Shown piece by piece: positions 12,932 to 14,792 of a DNA stretch of 14,792 nucleotides. The notes under the pieces are model-generated. The model saw only the letters and a list, made by a program, of their open reading frames with translations, was not told the origin of the DNA and did not search any database. The stretch's first letter is position 1. The number at the start of each line of letters is the position of its first letter. The stretch lies in NCBI GenBank assembly GCA_002305755.1, contig DBQV01000020.1, positions 1 through 14,792 of the forward strand, in the 5' to 3' direction. The DNA comes from Christensenella sp. UBA1385. GTDB taxonomy: Bacteria; Bacillota; Clostridia; Christensenellales; Aristaeellaceae. Position numbers and translations under genes: made by a program.

Positions 12932-13017
12932 ACCTCCCATGGGTTTCTCAGCAAGCTGCGCCACTCCCTGTTTTCTGGCGCACGGCGTCTGTGCCGTTTG
13001 CGTCAAATCAGGAAGGA

Positions 13018-14792
13018 TCACATTTCCAGTCTCACCAGCCGGATGCGCTCATCCAGCATACGCAGAAATTCGTCTGGCGGCAGGAGCTCCGCCTGCTCAA
13101 AAAACTCCGGCTGCTTCTGCCTCAGGATGCTGAGCGGATTGCGGTCACTGATCACGATATACTTCACCAAGGCCAGGTAGCGGTCCGCCTGCTCCTGCGT
13201 GACTGCCCAGCGGTTGATTTCGCTCAGCGCCAGCTCCTCTCGCTTGCGCTGTATCTTGAGATCCCATGCAGGCACATCAATAGCTTCGGCCTTCGTCTTC
13301 GCCTCCTCAAAGGCATCCAGATCGTCTTGCAGCCGCTGCTTCTCAAGCGGATATTCCTGCCGCTGGATGGGCCGGGCCATGGAGCGCAGCAGGGCAAAAC
13401 CTGTTTCCTGCGGCCAGGCATCCACCGCATATTCGATAAATTGCAGGGCCTCTTCCCGCTGCGGCGAGAAGGGATTGACCACATAATAACTCATCTCAAC
13501 ATCCGCGCCGCTGATCACGGGGCTGTGTCCCGGCTCAAAGGACAAGGGCAGATATTCGTACTCCCCCTTATACAGCAGGCTGATGGCATAGAAGCCCCAT
13601 TCGCTCGTTTCCCCCTTCCCGCGCCTGTCCGCACAGGCGGCAGACAACTCCATCCAGCGGCTCAGCAGCCGTTCCATATCCGGGGCGGTATATGCCGCAT
13701 CTTGCCCGGCCGCCACCCGCTCATCCGCCCGGCGCTCCAACAGCCTTTGTAAATCAAGGCCCTGATCAAAGGGATCAAAGCTTATCTGAGGGTACTCATC
13801 GGCATAATCGGCCAGCCAGATGTCAAGCAAGTCCATCAGCTGCCCGTAGCTGGTGGGGACAGGCAGCCCGAAGCGCTCAAACAGATCGGGATTATAGCCC
13901 AGCACATCAATGTATATCTTCTGTGGGATGGCGCGCAGCGCCCCTTCCCTGAGGAAAAGCTCTTGAAAAGGCCGGTGCATGTCGCTTGCAATGGCGGCCA
14001 GCTTAGAGTTTTCGGACAGATCCGCCCCAAAGCCTTTTTCATAAATAGTAGGCAGCAGGTTCGGGTCACTGAGAATATAGATATCTGTTTCTCCGTCGCG
14101 CATTATCATATCGTTTATAAACTGCTCTTCCGGCAGCATGAAAGAATCCTGCCGGAATATCAGCTCCACATCCGGCCTGTCCCGCAGAAAGCCGATGTGA
14201 TCGGCGCTGCGTCCATAATCGCCGCTCAGCACCAGCCGCGTTTGTGCCTCCGCCGATCCTTGCGCGCGGATGGCCACGTTATTATCCACGTGGACGGCGG
14301 CCATCCTGCCGCCAATATGCACCAGCTTGTTCACATCCCCGCTGAGGATATAGGCGGACAGTTCGGTCATTCCCTCGGCATCACGGCTGTAGATCCTTTC
14401 CTCCCCGGCCAGCAGTATCCGATCCTCCTGCACGTCCCAGGTAAGGGCATCGGGCCGGAACTCCAGCGTCTGCAGTTCCTCCCTTTCTCCATTACCCAGC
14501 GCGATCAGGCAAAGCACGTAGCGCAGCCGATTTTCATCCCGCAAGCGGGCCACGGCCAGCATCTTGCCATTCCGATAGGATGAAAGGCAGCGGATATCGC
14601 GCAGCGGTGTCCGGCTGTCCGTTTCGCCGGAAAGCGATATGCCGCGCAGCGCCTCACCGTATGTGTCATGGGTCTGCAGGTAGAGCCTCCCCTCCTGCAG
14701 GAAAGCCCTGCCGATAAAATCTTCTTCGCCTTCCCAGGTCAAAACCTCCTCTCCCTTGTATTCCCCCCGCCCATCCAATAGCCGGATCAGCT
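13018..14792 (-). CDS. Propeller-like region fused to a solute-binding-protein-like domain (5' end outside window)
   Basis: The frame stays open to the window edge, so the start and any signal peptide are missing; a TTG at 14778 is not a credible start. Of the visible 590 residues, roughly the first 175 are short beta-strand units with recurring YVLCLIALG, ILLAGEERIYS and VHIGGRMAAVHVD patterns, like beta-propeller blades. From about residue 180 the protein resembles an ABC solute-binding protein: TRLVLSGDY, then VELIFRQD, LPTIYEKGFGADLS, KIYIDVLGYNPDLFERFGLP, and a final FLRMLDERIRLVRLE. A charged helical insertion, probably coiled-coil (EKQRLQDDLDAFEEAKTKAE), lies near residues 480-510. It is upstream of and codirectional with the sugar ABC operon but has its own spacer. 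It may be a surface sensor or unusual binding protein; function unknown. Confidence 0.8.
   Translation of the reverse strand, partial: LIRLLDGRGEYKGEEVLTWEGEEDFIGRAFLQEGRLYLQTHDTYGEALRGISLSGETDSRTPLRDIRCLSSYRNGKMLAVARLRDENRLRYVLCLIALGNGEREELQTLEFRPDALTWDVQEDRILLAGEERIYSRDAEGMTELSAYILSGDVNKLVHIGGRMAAVHVDNNVAIRAQGSAEAQTRLVLSGDYGRSADHIGFLRDRPDVELIFRQDSFMLPEEQFINDMIMRDGETDIYILSDPNLLPTIYEKGFGADLSENSKLAAIASDMHRPFQELFLREGALRAIPQKIYIDVLGYNPDLFERFGLPVPTSYGQLMDLLDIWLADYADEYPQISFDPFDQGLDLQRLLERRADERVAAGQDAAYTAPDMERLLSRWMELSAACADRRGKGETSEWGFYAISLLYKGEYEYLPLSFEPGHSPVISGADVEMSYYVVNPFSPQREEALQFIEYAVDAWPQETGFALLRSMARPIQRQEYPLEKQRLQDDLDAFEEAKTKAEAIDVPAWDLKIQRKREELALSEINRWAVTQEQADRYLALVKYIVISDRNPLSILRQKQPEFFEQAELLPPDEFLRMLDERIRLVRLEM

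Noticed and set aside
12957..12982. TGCGCCA/TGGCGCA inverted repeat as a terminator
   Set aside because: The 7-bp arms have a 12-base loop and no T-run on either strand.

Overview
The window is GC-rich, densely packed bacterial chromosome. It looks like a Firmicutes/Clostridia-type genome: it has a class III (Firmicutes-type) fructose-1,6-bisphosphatase, an rpsF-ssb-rpsR operon, AGGAGG-like ribosome sites almost everywhere, an ECF vitamin-transporter S component under a divergent MocR regulator, and a CUT1 sugar ABC operon without its own ATPase. Two secreted proteins have signal peptides without a lipobox, which I associate with gut Christensenellales-like Clostridia; that placement is inference. 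No tRNA, rRNA, CRISPR array, insertion sequence or phage gene was seen.

Layout. (1) 1-1156: the start of a secreted, probably solute-binding protein (minus, cut by the window edge) is divergent from a LysR regulator; the 122-bp gap holds back-to-back promoters and a palindromic T-N11-A LysR box about 63 bp upstream of the predicted start of the target transcript. (2) 1164-5566: a plus-strand operon murA - J-domain/TPR-like protein - YgjP-like metallopeptidase - fbp, with overlapping or close genes. (3) 5741-6262: a small SAM methyltransferase, convergent with (4) a MocR-type GntR/aminotransferase regulator (6274-7653, minus), whose expected PLP-binding lysine is an arginine. It shares a 110-bp control region, with direct and inverted CTGGTA repeats over two overlapping promoters, with a divergent ECF S component (7764-8312). 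(5) 8398-9668: rpsF-ssb-rpsR with a strong promoter, a leader able to form two mutually exclusive hairpins, and a perfect 17-bp bidirectional terminator. (6) 9698-12802 (minus): a CUT1 sugar ABC operon (binding protein, MalF-like and MalG-like permeases) with a near-consensus promoter, operator-like repeats and a strong stem-loop after the binding-protein gene. (7) 13018-14792 (minus): most of a large protein, open at the window edge, that looks like a beta-propeller-like region fused to a solute-binding-protein-like domain.

Most genes are housekeeping or common accessory functions. I see no clearly new multi-gene system. The points most worth following are the MocR regulator without its Schiff-base lysine and its operator, the rpsF leader, the LysR and ABC-operon control regions, and the propeller/SBP fusion.
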